The notes: generated by a model from the sequence alone, not told the origin. A DNA stretch of 40,620 nucleotides from Nitrospira sp. (GCA_028819435.1 JAPPLK010000009.1:1-40620); one strand, 5' to 3'; numbered from the stretch's first letter, positions 24,162 through 33,834 are shown. Numbers and translations: made by a program.

Positions 24162-25296
24162 AGTCGCTACGCATGAGCCAGAATTCCACGCCGACGAAAT
24201 TGCGGACGGCGCGGGGGAAGAGCCAGGGAGCCCGATCCAGGCAGGCGACGGCGACGGGAAGAGCCCGCACCCCCAACCGGTAGGGCAGTGTCTGGCATGG
24301 CACGTCGAAGGCGTCCGCCAACGTGTCGCCGAGCATCCGCCGCGCCAACTGCCAAACGAAATGAATCAACGGCTTCGCCACGCGCTGCTGTTCGATGCCA
24401 AGGAACCGGGGTCCGGACTCGATGGTCGACCGCAGCAGGCGCCGGGACAAGTCGTCGGCGTCCAGTTCGAGACTGCGGGAGATTGCCACCAGCCTTTCCG
24501 CGTCCTGTTCCGAGGTTACGATCAACTCGGAATCGACCCCCAGGAGATAGCTCACGTAGCGCCAGGTCAGGATGACGCTCTCCATCTCCTGTGCCGAGAA
24601 CCGCACCCCCAGGCGTTGAAGCCCGTGGACCACGAAAAGCGAGAAGAAAACCGCGCAGACCGCGACGTGGACCTGGTTGATGGGGGTCTCGTAGTGCTCC
24701 GGACCCCAGTCACCGCGAGTCAGCAGCGCGTACCGCATCTGGGCATGTGCATAACGCACCAGCACCGCTAGCCGGAAACCGTCGGCGTGGCGTCTCAGGC
24801 CGTCCGGCAGGAACACATCCGTCACGAACCGGGAGGTGCGGGCATACCGTTGCGCCACCTCGTCAAACAGGTGCCGGTTGATCCCGAGCGGTTTGTTGGC
24901 GGTGGCGAGATAGACGTGCGGCAGTGCGTAGGTGGCGAACGACAGGGAGGTCAACAGCCCGTTACGGACGATTTTCCGGCTGGCGATGCGCAGCCGGTCC
25001 CAGTCCACCCAGAAGGGGACGTGATCCAGTTCCTCGAACAACCTTGTCAGCGGGGGGGGGGCGTCCACCGACTCGATGCCGCGGTCGATGGCCTGACACA
25101 ATTCCATGTAACCGCGATCGGATGACTGCGCGGTGTAGTGCGCCACCAAGGAGTCCATGAGTGGGTCACCGACTTGCAGGTAGGCGAGATAACCATCGAC
25201 GGTGCTTCCGTAGCGTTCCCGGGCGGCTTCGATGCGACGCGCGGAAAGCGGCCCGAGCGCTGAATCATCTGGGTGCCGGGGGAGGGGAGGTTTCAG
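24136..25296 (-). CDS. MpaB-like (DUF2236) oxygenase, non-canonical start
   Basis: Member of the family of MpaB/rubber oxygenase-like heme oxygenases. Visible family features are RYAHAQMRYALLTRGDW, INQVHVAV and the very typical WRYVSYLLGVDSELIV. The first ATG is at 25158 and would give 340 residues. However, the frame is open for 46 more codons, encoding RRIEAARERYGSTVDGYLAYLQVGDPLMDS, which matches the family's N-terminal helix and GDPLxD motif. That part holds no ATG, GTG or TTG; a CTG at 25296 has AGGAGA 5 bases upstream. Either CTG is the start or the gene lost its beginning at the block edge. The substrate is unknown. Confidence 0.85.
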   Translation of the reverse strand: MKPPLPRHPDDSALGPLSARRIEAARERYGSTVDGYLAYLQVGDPLMDSLVAHYTAQSSDRGYMELCQAIDRGIESVDAPPPLTRLFEELDHVPFWVDWDRLRIASRKIVRNGLLTSLSFATYALPHVYLATANKPLGINRHLFDEVAQRYARTSRFVTDVFLPDGLRRHADGFRLAVLVRYAHAQMRYALLTRGDWGPEHYETPINQVHVAVCAVFFSLFVVHGLQRLGVRFSAQEMESVILTWRYVSYLLGVDSELIVTSEQDAERLVAISRSLELDADDLSRRLLRSTIESGPRFLGIEQQRVAKPLIHFVWQLARRMLGDTLADAFDVPCQTLPYRLGVRALPVAVACLDRAPWLFPRAVRNFVGVEFWLMRSDYDEFVKPD

Positions 25297-25565
25297 AACA
25301 GTCTCCTGTCAACGCTGCTTCACGAACGAACTCTGATTAAATATCATAGTGACCGCTTTGCGTGCAATGCTGCCTGTTGGATGGTCGCGTTTGGATTTCT
25401 CTTCTCCTTCACGCTCGCCTGTCATTGGAAAGCGGTGCTTTCGTTCTTTTCGCCGATAAGGCGTATACTTCTCCCGATTTCCGCGGCCGGGGCGCGTCCC
25501 GGCGCGGACGCCCCGATTAAAAACGTCGGGGATTGTGTGTGCGTTCAGTAATTCGTTGACACTTG
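25297..25565. other. Intergenic right border of the G+C-rich block
   Basis: No gene is visible. It holds a sequence resembling the left end of the 142-bp element (25331-25349, CTCTGATTAAATATCATAG), the stem-loop CCCCGA-TTAAAAACG-TCGGGG (25511-25531), and composition returning to that of the core genome. This is the likely right edge of the transferred segment. Confidence 0.5.
25510..25533. repeat. Stem-loop repeat, inverted copy
   Basis: Read on the minus strand this is ATCCCCGAC-GTTTTTAATCGGGG, the same design as the element at 18614-18638 (ATCC-CGAC-TTTTTAATCG-GG). Confidence 0.7.
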
Positions 25566-26555
25566 TCACTGTCTCCTTCTGTCATCCTTGACATCTTTAA
25601 TCGAGGAGGAGGCCGATGGCCCGTGCGAACCGCGACGGCGTTTCCTGGGGAACCGCTCGTCATGGACTTGCTTCAGCCGCTTGTGTTCCACGTGCGTGTA
25701 AATTTGGGTGGTGGCGATGTTGACGTGGCCCAGCATCATCTGAACGGCGCGCAGGTCGGCGCCGTGTTCCAGCAGGTGCGTGGCAAACGAATGACGCAAC
25801 ACGTGCGGAGAGATCGGCTTGTGAATGCCGGCTCGCACGGCCCGCCGCCGGAGAATGGTCCAAAAGCTCTGCCGCGTCATGGCCCCCCCCCGCCTCGTCA
25901 CGAACAACGCCGGCGCGGATCGACCTTTCAACAGGACCGGCCGTACCTCCCGGCAATAGGCCACCAGCTTTTGGCGAGCCACTTCGCCGATGGGCACCAG
26001 GCGTTGTTTGTCGCGTTTGCCGGTGGCCTGCACGTACCCCACTTCCACGTTCACCGCCGAGAGGGGAAGCAAGATCAGCTCCGAGACTCGAAGGCCGGCC
26101 GCGTACATCAACTCCACCATGGCGGAATCCCGAATTTCCTCCAATCCTTGCCCGACCGGCAACTCCAACAGGGCCGTCACCTCGGATTCGGATAACGTCT
26201 TGGGCAATTTCGCCCATTGTTTGGGCGCCCCGGGTAGTTGGGACAGGACTTCCGGGGCTCCGTGCTCCGTGCTGAGAAACCGGTAAAACCCGCGGATGGC
26301 CGCCAGGCACCGGGACACCGAGGCAGGCGACAAGTCTTGCGCGCGCAGGTGATTCAGAAATCCGGTCAAATGCGGTGGGACGTCCAGCGGATTGGTCATG
26401 CCCTCCAACGCCAGGTACGCGCGCAACTTTTCGAGATCGCGTCGATAGGCCTGGACGGTATTGTTGGCGACGCCGCCCTCAACTCTCAAATTGGTCAGGT
26501 ACTGGTCGACCAGGGCTTCGATACGCAACGGTTGCAACGTCGGCCGGTCATTCAT
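25566..26555 (-). CDS. xerD: Tyrosine recombinase, XerD-like
   Basis: Site-specific recombinase; XerC/XerD resolve chromosome dimers at dif before division. The 329 residues have an N-terminal SAM-like core-binding domain (about 10-95) and the catalytic domain with [12 protein letters not shown] (Arg), [27 protein letters not shown] (HxxR and H/W) and the nucleophile Tyr in [12 protein letters not shown]. Normal XerD ends soon after this; here about 20 extra residues ([21 protein letters not shown]) are encoded by the stem-loop repeat at 25575-25608, so the gene's end has been rewritten. It could be the housekeeping XerD or the integrase of the neighbouring block; the sequence favours the former. 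Confidence 0.88.
   Translation of the reverse strand: MNDRPTLQPLRIEALVDQYLTNLRVEGGVANNTVQAYRRDLEKLRAYLALEGMTNPLDVPPHLTGFLNHLRAQDLSPASVSRCLAAIRGFYRFLSTEHGAPEVLSQLPGAPKQWAKLPKTLSESEVTALLELPVGQGLEEIRDSAMVELMYAAGLRVSELILLPLSAVNVEVGYVQATGKRDKQRLVPIGEVARQKLVAYCREVRPVLLKGRSAPALFVTRRGGAMTRQSFWTILRRRAVRAGIHKPISPHVLRHSFATHLLEHGADLRAVQMMLGHVNIATTQIYTHVEHKRLKQVHDERFPRKRRRGSHGPSASSSIKDVKDDRRRQ
25575..25608. repeat. Stem-loop repeat, right direct copy, inside xerD 3' end
   Basis: TCTGTC-ATCCTTGA-CATCTTTAA-TCGAGGAG, in direct orientation relative to 18605-18638 with only a few differences. It supplies the last codons and stop of the xerD-like gene. Confidence 0.75.
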
Positions 26556-26571
26556 GGGTGTCTTGCCTTTC

Positions 26572-26713
26572 GGAACCTCTGATTTATTGTGATAGCGGGA
26601 TGCAGGGCAAGGCGTCCCGGAGCGAAACCCGAAGCTTATCAGAGAGATAGGTGAGGGTTGAGCGAGGACACAACGCAGCCATGCGCCCGATAGTGCAATA
26701 AATCAGAGGTTCC
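26572..26713 (+). mobile_element. 142-bp MITE-like repeat, copy 4 (closest to consensus)
   Basis: Ends GGAACCTCTGATTTATTG and CAATAAATCAGAGGTTCC are a perfect 18-bp inverted repeat. The flanking 4-mers are TTTC and TTTC, a perfect target duplication. It sits between the divergent xerD and LpoA-like genes; a -35 box begins 5 bases beyond its right end. Confidence 0.93.
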
Positions 26714-26717
26714 TTTC

Positions 26718-26746
26718 TTGACAGTCAGCGACCCTGGCTTTATATA
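26718..26746 (+). promoter_or_regulatory. Sigma-70-type promoter of the LpoA-like gene
   Basis: TTGACA (26718-26723), a 17-base spacer and TATATA (26741-26746). It lies just outside the target duplication of copy 4, so insertion placed the element directly upstream of the core promoter. The -35 is a full consensus match. Confidence 0.65.
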
Positions 26747-26768
26747 CCATATTGCGCAACAATGTCTC

Positions 26769-28709
26769 ATGATCATCGCCAAGTTCTCTTTTTCTTCCAC
26801 CCTTCTTTGGTTGCTTCTCATCAGTTTCGGTTTCTGGCCGGGAGCGACGCTTGGTAGGGACACCCCCCCGTGGTTGTCCTCGCCCGGGGAACTGACCGAA
26901 GAACAGGGTCTCGCCCAAATCAAGGCTCAACTCGAACGGGAACGCACCGGAGAGGCGATCCGATTGATCAAACGGTTTCTCGATCAATCCGACGTGCCCG
27001 CGTTCATCGAGCAATTCTCTTTTTTGCACGCTATAGCCCTGGAAGCCGAGGGACAATCCAACCAGGCCATTCCCGCCCTCGAACAATTCCTCGAAGAATT
27101 TCCGGGCTCAACGCTGGCCCACGATGCCCGGTTGAGGCTGGGCACCCTTTATACCGAAGTGCAACAACCCAAACGGGCCGTTTCCATCCTGTCCCGGGTC
27201 CTGGACTTGAGTGCGGACGAAACCTTACGCGCCGAGGCCCTCTATCGGTTATGCCTCGCATACGAGTCAACAAGTGAGTACCTTCGGGCGATTGAAACCG
27301 CATTGCATCATGCCGAACAATCGGGGGCGGACAAACGACGGGATCTCCTGGACTATGTTCAGCATCTCATCCTGGAAAAGATGAATGAATCGTCCCTCGG
27401 TGAGGTCATCGATGCCTTTCCGGACACGTCTCCCGGTGACCTGGCCTTAATCCGCCTCATTGAATTCCGCAACTCGCGAGATGACGATACATTGGCCGAA
27501 CGGGACATCCGCGCCTTTCTTCAACGCTTTCCCGGTCATCCCTATGCCCGGACCGCGACCGCGCTTCTGCAGACCGTCACTGCCGGAATCAAAGCCCATC
27601 GCCACGTGATTGCGGCGACGTTGCCTTTCTCGGGAACAATGAAATCCTTTGGAACCGATACGTTCAACGGCATCCGATTGGCCCTGGAAGAAGATGAGGC
27701 CTTTGGGGGTTCCGACGACGTCGGTCTGGTGGTCAAAGACAGCGCCCTTCCGACGGCCCAACTCCGCCGCGATGTTTCACAACTGCTCGACGAATTTGCC
27801 CCCATCGCCCTGATTGGTCCTTTGTTGACCCGGGAGGTTCAACTCCTGGCCGATGTCCCGGATTTCGCGTCCGTGCCCTTTATTTCACCCACCGTGACAC
27901 TGCCCAACGTCAAGCAATTCGGACGGTATTGGTTCAGCAGCGCCATGACGCCCTCCCTCCAGATCAACCGGCTGGTGGACTATGCCATGCAGCATTTCGG
28001 GTATACGCGTTTTTGCATCCTGGCCCCGCAGACGCCCCATGGGAAAAAGTTGCTTCACATTTTTCAACGGGCCGCGGTTCAAAATGGAGGAGAGGTGATT
28101 GCCGCGGAGTGGTATCAGCCGGGAACGACCGATGCGTCACGTCAAATCATTCGCATGAAAGAGACGGACTTGAGCCTCTATGGAGAAATGCTGCCGCTGG
28201 TGCCCGATGACGGGAATGAAGAAGATGTGCCGTTAGTGTATACTCCCGGATTCGATGCCCTGTTTCTGCCGGGCCATCCGACCGACGTGGCGTTTCTGGC
28301 CGCGCAACTGGCCTTTTTCGACGTGAACGTCCCCCTGTTGGGAACAAATGCCTGGAACCACCCCAATCTCCTGACGTGGGGACGCAGTTCAATTGATGGA
28401 GGGCTGTTCGGCGACGCCCTGTTCCTTGAGACCACCGATCCGAAAACCCGACGTTTTATCACCGCCTATCGTGAACGGTTTCAGTCTGATCCATCCATTT
28501 TTGCGGTCCAGGCTTACGATGCCATGCACGTGGTCCTTGATACGATCCACCGCGGGGCCACGACCGGGCCTGACGTCCGCATCCAACTCTTTGTCCGGCA
28601 TGATCTTCCCACCTTGGGCGGTTTGGAAAAATTCGATGAGGGTGGCATCCTCACTCGTAAAGTGTATATGATCCAAATTCAGAATGGCCGGTTCGTTCAA
28701 TTGAATTAA
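26769..28709 (+). CDS. TPR plus periplasmic-binding-domain protein (LpoA/PBP-activator-like)
   Basis: A 646-residue exported protein with a signal peptide (1 to about 28, STLLWLLLISFGFWPGATLG). TPR-like repeats cover about 45-260 (e.g. HAIALEAEGQSNQAIPALEQFLEEFPGSTLAHDARLRLGTLY). A type 1 periplasmic-binding fold follows from about 277 (VIAATLPFSGTMKSFGTDTFNGIRLALEE) to the end. This two-part plan is that of LpoA-type penicillin-binding-protein activators and of branched-chain amino acid binding proteins. No ABC permease is adjacent, which favours an envelope role. No lipobox is seen, unlike E. coli LpoA. I chose the ATG at 26769; the open frame begins at 26718, but that TTG is the promoter -35. 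Confidence 0.82.
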   Translation: MIIAKFSFSSTLLWLLLISFGFWPGATLGRDTPPWLSSPGELTEEQGLAQIKAQLERERTGEAIRLIKRFLDQSDVPAFIEQFSFLHAIALEAEGQSNQAIPALEQFLEEFPGSTLAHDARLRLGTLYTEVQQPKRAVSILSRVLDLSADETLRAEALYRLCLAYESTSEYLRAIETALHHAEQSGADKRRDLLDYVQHLILEKMNESSLGEVIDAFPDTSPGDLALIRLIEFRNSRDDDTLAERDIRAFLQRFPGHPYARTATALLQTVTAGIKAHRHVIAATLPFSGTMKSFGTDTFNGIRLALEEDEAFGGSDDVGLVVKDSALPTAQLRRDVSQLLDEFAPIALIGPLLTREVQLLADVPDFASVPFISPTVTLPNVKQFGRYWFSSAMTPSLQINRLVDYAMQHFGYTRFCILAPQTPHGKKLLHIFQRAAVQNGGEVIAAEWYQPGTTDASRQIIRMKETDLSLYGEMLPLVPDDGNEEDVPLVYTPGFDALFLPGHPTDVAFLAAQLAFFDVNVPLLGTNAWNHPNLLTWGRSSIDGGLFGDALFLETTDPKTRRFITAYRERFQSDPSIFAVQAYDAMHVVLDTIHRGATTGPDVRIQLFVRHDLPTLGGLEKFDEGGILTRKVYMIQIQNGRFVQLN

Positions 28710-28725
28710 GTACAATTAATTATTC

Positions 28726-29439
28726 ATGGCTCAATTTTTTCATACCCTGTCCTATGTGATTCTTCCGCTCATGCTGGCCGTGGTCCTGCATGAGTATGCG
28801 CACGGTTGGGTCGCCAATTATTACGGAGACGCCACGGCTCGCGAACATGGCCGGTTGACGCTCAATCCACTCGTCCACGTCGACCGGTTCGGCACGATTA
28901 TCGTTCCCCTGCTCTGCCTGTTGATGCCCGGAGGCTTCCTGTTCGGTTGGGCGAAACCCGTTCCCGTGACGCCGGGACGATTGCGCAACCCTCGACGTGA
29001 CATGGCCCTCGTGGCGGCAGCCGGTCCGGCCATGAACTTCGTACTGGCCGTTCTGAGTGGCATCCTGTTGAACGTCCTGCTCACCATCGATCCCACGCTG
29101 CAGGAGAATTGGCCCCCACAGCCGGGCGTGCCCCCCAGAAGCGACCTGTTGGGGATGCTCCTGTTGCCGTTGACCGCCATGGCCCTGTTTTCGATCATCA
29201 TCAATACCCTGCTCTTTGCGTTTAATCTGCTTCCGATTCCCCCGCTCGACGGAGGCCGGATCCTGACGAGCAGCTTGCCGCTCAAACCAGCCGTCCTGCT
29301 CAGCCGCCTGGAGCCCTACGGCATGCTGATTATCCTCGGCCTGATTTTTTTTGATTCACGGATTCACGTGGTGAGTGGCTTTATCGGGACAATCTTCCAA
29401 TTCATGACCGGCAGTATTCTCTCGAGGTTGGTATGGTAA
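28726..29439 (+). CDS. Site-2 protease family membrane metallopeptidase (M50)
   Basis: Zinc protease that cuts within the membrane. The 237 residues contain HEYAH (22-26, Zn ligands and catalytic Glu) in the first helix and NLLPIPPLDGGR (about 168-179), whose Asp is the third Zn ligand, with several further hydrophobic helices. It lacks a PDZ domain, so it belongs to the small SREBP/YwhC-like subgroup, not RseP. It follows the LpoA-like gene after 16 bases, and trpS follows after 35. Its substrate is unknown. Confidence 0.92.
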   Translation: MAQFFHTLSYVILPLMLAVVLHEYAHGWVANYYGDATAREHGRLTLNPLVHVDRFGTIIVPLLCLLMPGGFLFGWAKPVPVTPGRLRNPRRDMALVAAAGPAMNFVLAVLSGILLNVLLTIDPTLQENWPPQPGVPPRSDLLGMLLLPLTAMALFSIIINTLLFAFNLLPIPPLDGGRILTSSLPLKPAVLLSRLEPYGMLIILGLIFFDSRIHVVSGFIGTIFQFMTGSILSRLVW

Positions 29440-29474
29440 CTACTTGTGGAGAATTGCTTGTGAAGGAGTGAACG

Positions 29475-30449
29475 ATGCGCGTGTTAAGCGGCATGCAGCC
29501 CAGTGGGCGCCTGCACCTGGGAAATTATTTGGGAGCCCTCACAAATTGGAAAACGCTTCAGGACACCCATACGTGTTTCTTCTTCGTGGCGGATTGGCAC
29601 GCGCTTTCCACCAATTACGAAGACACCGGTCACGTCACGACCTATGTCCGGGAATTGCTGATCGACTGGCTCGCGGCGGGAATCGACCCCGAACGGTCCA
29701 CGGTCTTCATTCAATCCCACGTGCCGGAACACGCGGTCTTGCAGTTACTCCTCTCGATGCTGACCCCGGTCTCGTGGCTGGAACGCAATCCCACGTATAA
29801 GGAAAAACAGGAACAACTCGAGGGACGCGACCTTTCCACGCACGGGTTCTTGGGGTATCCCGTCCTGCAAGCCGCGGACATCCTGCTTTACAAAGCCAAT
29901 GCCGTACCTGTCGGCAAGGACCAACTCCCCCACCTGGAACTGACCCGCGAAATCGCCCGCCGGTTCAACAGTCTCTATGCTCCCGTGCTGGTGGAACCGC
30001 AGGAACTGCTCACGGAATTTCCCAAGGTCGTGGGCACCGACGGTCGCAAAATGAGCAAGAGTTACCGGAACACGATCAACCTGTCGGACACCGAACCCAC
30101 GGTCCGGCAAACCCTCAAGACCATGGTCACCGATCCGGCCCGGGTGAGACGAACCGACCCGGGGAACCCCGAGATTTGTCCGGTATTCGAATTCCACAAG
30201 ATGTATTCCGAACCCGCGATCATTGAGCAGGTCAACCAGGAATGCCGCACGGCAAAAATCGGCTGCATCGACTGCAAGAAATTCGTGGCGGACCGCGTCG
30301 TGGCGCAACTGTCGCCCATCTGGGAAGCTCGCGGCTCGCTCGAAGCCAACCCCGCACGACTCGACGAAGTGGTCCGGGACGGGTGCGAACGCGCGTCCGG
30401 GATCTCCCGTCAAACGCTCGGAGAAGTCAAGGAAGCCATGAAGATTTGA
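29475..30449 (+). CDS. trpS: Tryptophan--tRNA ligase
   Basis: Class I aminoacyl-tRNA synthetase that charges tRNA-Trp. The 324 residues contain the HIGH-type motif (PSGRLHLGN, about 9-17) and KMSKS (in GRKMSKSYRN, about 190-199). AAGGAG is well placed before the ATG. The length is typical for bacterial TrpRS. Confidence 0.96.
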   Translation: MRVLSGMQPSGRLHLGNYLGALTNWKTLQDTHTCFFFVADWHALSTNYEDTGHVTTYVRELLIDWLAAGIDPERSTVFIQSHVPEHAVLQLLLSMLTPVSWLERNPTYKEKQEQLEGRDLSTHGFLGYPVLQAADILLYKANAVPVGKDQLPHLELTREIARRFNSLYAPVLVEPQELLTEFPKVVGTDGRKMSKSYRNTINLSDTEPTVRQTLKTMVTDPARVRRTDPGNPEICPVFEFHKMYSEPAIIEQVNQECRTAKIGCIDCKKFVADRVVAQLSPIWEARGSLEANPARLDEVVRDGCERASGISRQTLGEVKEAMKI

Positions 30450-30495
30450 CTTCCATTCACTCCCGAACGTATTATGTAGTTTCCCCATCTCCTGA

Positions 30496-31533
<1,038 letters not shown>

Positions 31534-31580
31534 GCGCCCGGGCTTCGTCCTCCTGCAACCCCGGGAGGAAAGGAAGTATC

Positions 31581-32774
31581 GTGCATATCACCAAACAAAC
31601 CATTGATCAGGTCGACCTGCAAGGGAAACGGGTCATTATCCGCGTGGACTTCAACGTTCCGCTCGATGAGGACCGAAAAATTACGGACGATTCCCGGATT
31701 CGCGCGGCGATTCCCACCATCAACCACGTGGTTGACGAAGGTGGGAGCGTGATTCTGTGTTCCCACCTGGGACGTCCCAACGGAAAGGTCTGCCCGGAAC
31801 TCAGCCTCGCGCCGGTGGCCAAACGCCTGAAACGCCTTTTGGGGAAGGACGTGACGTTCGCCCCGGACTGCGCCGGCCCGCTCGTGAAAAACCTCGCAAG
31901 CCAACTGCAACCCGGCGACGTCCTCTTGCTGGAAAACGTCCGGTTTCATCCCGGAGAGGAAGCCAATGACAAAGAGTTCGCATCAGAACTGGCTTCGTTG
32001 GGTAACGTCTTCATCAATGATGCGTTCGGTACTGCACACCGGTCCCACGCCTCCACCTCGGGTATTCCCTTATTCATCAAAGCCTCCGCAGCCGGATATT
32101 TGATGAAACGTGAAGTGGAGTATCTCGAAGGGGCCGTGGAAAGTCCCGTCCGCCCGTTTGTCGCCCTCTTGGGAGGCGCGAAGGTCTCGGGAAAAATCGG
32201 AGTCATCAAAAACCTCGAAAGCAAAGTTGACAAGGTCGTGATCGGCGGCGGCATGGCGTTTACGTTCCTGAAAGCCATGAAACTCGAAATTGGCCGGTCC
32301 CTGGTCGAAGACGAGATGCTGGATTTCGCCAAAGGCGTGTATGAACGATCCGTCGAGCAAGGTATCAAATTTTATCTGCCGGTAGACTGCGTGGTGGCGG
32401 CCAGCCTGGACCCCGGCGCCGAAACAAAAAACGTTCCCATTCAAGAGATTCCCGAAGGATGGTATGGACTGGATATCGGGCCAGCCTCCGTCAAACTCTT
32501 TACCGAGGCGGTGGAAAATGCCAAAACCATCCTCTGGAACGGGCCGATGGGTCTGTTTGAACGAGACGCCTTTGCCCGTGGCACCCAAGCCATGGCCCAT
32601 GCCGTCGCCAATGCCTATGCCTTGACTATCGTCGGAGGCGGCTCGACGGCCTTGGCCATCCACCGCGCCGGCGAAACCGACAGCATGTCGTTTATTTCAA
32701 CGGGGGGTGGTGCGGCCCTCACCTTGTTGGAGGGAGGAAACATGCCGGGGCTGGCGGCCCTGCCTGCCCGCTAA
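31581..32774 (+). CDS. pgk: Phosphoglycerate kinase
   Basis: Transfers phosphate between 1,3-bisphosphoglycerate and ADP. The 397 residues contain the N-terminal signature RVIIRVDFNVPLD (about 17-29), the substrate region SHLGRPNG and the C-terminal nucleotide part TIVGGGSTALAI. I chose the GTG at 31581, since it starts the conserved HITKQTIDQVDLQGKRV and has GAGGAAAGGAAG just upstream; the open frame begins inside gap. Confidence 0.96.
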   Translation: MHITKQTIDQVDLQGKRVIIRVDFNVPLDEDRKITDDSRIRAAIPTINHVVDEGGSVILCSHLGRPNGKVCPELSLAPVAKRLKRLLGKDVTFAPDCAGPLVKNLASQLQPGDVLLLENVRFHPGEEANDKEFASELASLGNVFINDAFGTAHRSHASTSGIPLFIKASAAGYLMKREVEYLEGAVESPVRPFVALLGGAKVSGKIGVIKNLESKVDKVVIGGGMAFTFLKAMKLEIGRSLVEDEMLDFAKGVYERSVEQGIKFYLPVDCVVAASLDPGAETKNVPIQEIPEGWYGLDIGPASVKLFTEAVENAKTILWNGPMGLFERDAFARGTQAMAHAVANAYALTIVGGGSTALAIHRAGETDSMSFISTGGGAALTLLEGGNMPGLAALPAR

Positions 32775-32799
32775 TGGGTCCTGCTTCTTCGGCTCAGGC

Positions 32800-32834
32800 T
32801 CTACCTCCCCTACCCCCTCCTTACAAAGGAGGGG
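32800..32834. repeat. G-rich hairpin repeat, single unit
   Basis: Tail CTACCTCCCCTAC then CCCCTCCTT-ACA-AAGGAGGGG, a perfect 9-bp stem. It lies in the pgk-tpiA gap and belongs to the family at 15947, 36057 and 38391. Confidence 0.75.
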
Positions 32835-32900
32835 AACGAAAGAATGGAAATTGTCAACGAATGACCGAACACATAGAATCCTGATGCGGTCACCGCGTTC

Positions 32901-33656
32901 GTGAACTCCCGACTCATCGCAGGCAATTGGAAGATGCACAAGACGACGGCCGAGGCCGTCGAATTTGTCCATCGATTCCGGCAAGCCCTGGAGCAGGACG
33001 TCCGTGCGGAAATCCTGCTCATGCCCCCGTTTACCGCTCTGGACGGCATCCGGCAAATCCTCCGCGCCGGCGACCCGTTCAAACTGGGCGCGCAAGACCT
33101 GTCCTGGGAAGAAGAAGGAGCCTATACGGGTGAAGTTTCCGGTCGCATGCTGAAAGACGTGGGCTGCCAATCGGTCATCGTCGGGCATTCGGAACGCCGG
33201 CGACTCCTGGGAGAAACCGATGCCCAAGTCAATAAAAAATTGAAGGCCGCGTTGCAGCACGACCTCGCTCCCATTCTCTGCGTGGGAGAAACATTGGAGG
33301 AACGACAAGCCGGTCATACGCAAGACGTGGTCAAAGAACAAATGCTGAGAGCGTTAGTCGACGTGCCGGACGAACGTATAACCGGACTCGCCATAGCCTA
33401 TGAACCGGTTTGGGCCATCGGTACCGGGTACGCCGCTACCGTCCCACACATTGAAGAAGTGCATGCCTTTCTTCGCGCCATCCTGCAGAAGGAACGGCCG
33501 CAAATTGCAGACGCCACGAGGATTCTCTATGGCGGAAGCGTTGCCCCTGAAAATGCCCCTGAACTTTTTGAATCGGGTGAGGTGAATGGGGCCCTGGTCG
33601 GAAAAGCTTGTCTTGATCCTGAAGGCTTTGCTAAGATCTGCCGGATAGCCTCGTAA
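32901..33656 (+). CDS. tpiA: Triosephosphate isomerase
   Basis: Interconverts dihydroxyacetone phosphate and glyceraldehyde-3-phosphate. The 251 residues have the active-site Lys11 (GNWKMHK), His about 95 (GHSERR) and Glu about 167 (AYEPVWAIGTG), plus the phosphate loop YGGSV. The start is a GTG at 32901 with no clear ribosome-binding site. The gap from pgk (126 bases) holds a G-rich hairpin. Confidence 0.96.
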   Translation: MNSRLIAGNWKMHKTTAEAVEFVHRFRQALEQDVRAEILLMPPFTALDGIRQILRAGDPFKLGAQDLSWEEEGAYTGEVSGRMLKDVGCQSVIVGHSERRRLLGETDAQVNKKLKAALQHDLAPILCVGETLEERQAGHTQDVVKEQMLRALVDVPDERITGLAIAYEPVWAIGTGYAATVPHIEEVHAFLRAILQKERPQIADATRILYGGSVAPENAPELFESGEVNGALVGKACLDPEGFAKICRIAS

Positions 33657-33798
33657 GGGACTTCTGATTTATTGTGATAGCGGGATGCAGGGCAAGGCGT
33701 CCCGGAGCGAAACCCGAGGCTTATCAGAGAGATAGGTGAGGGTTGAGCGAGGACACAACGCAGCCCTGCGCCCGATAGTGCGGTAAATCAGAGGTCCC
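33657..33798 (+). mobile_element. 142-bp MITE-like repeat, copy 5
   Basis: Left end GGGACTTCTGATTTATTG, right end CGGTAAATCAGAGGTCCC. The outermost GGAAC/GTTCC pair of the other copies is changed to GGGAC/GTCCC at both ends together. The flanking 4-mers are GTAA and TTAA (3 of 4 identical). It lies between tpiA and secG, its left end directly after the tpiA stop. Confidence 0.87.
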
Positions 33799-33834
33799 TT
33801 AAATCCGTTACGAAATAACAATCCTAAAACGTCC

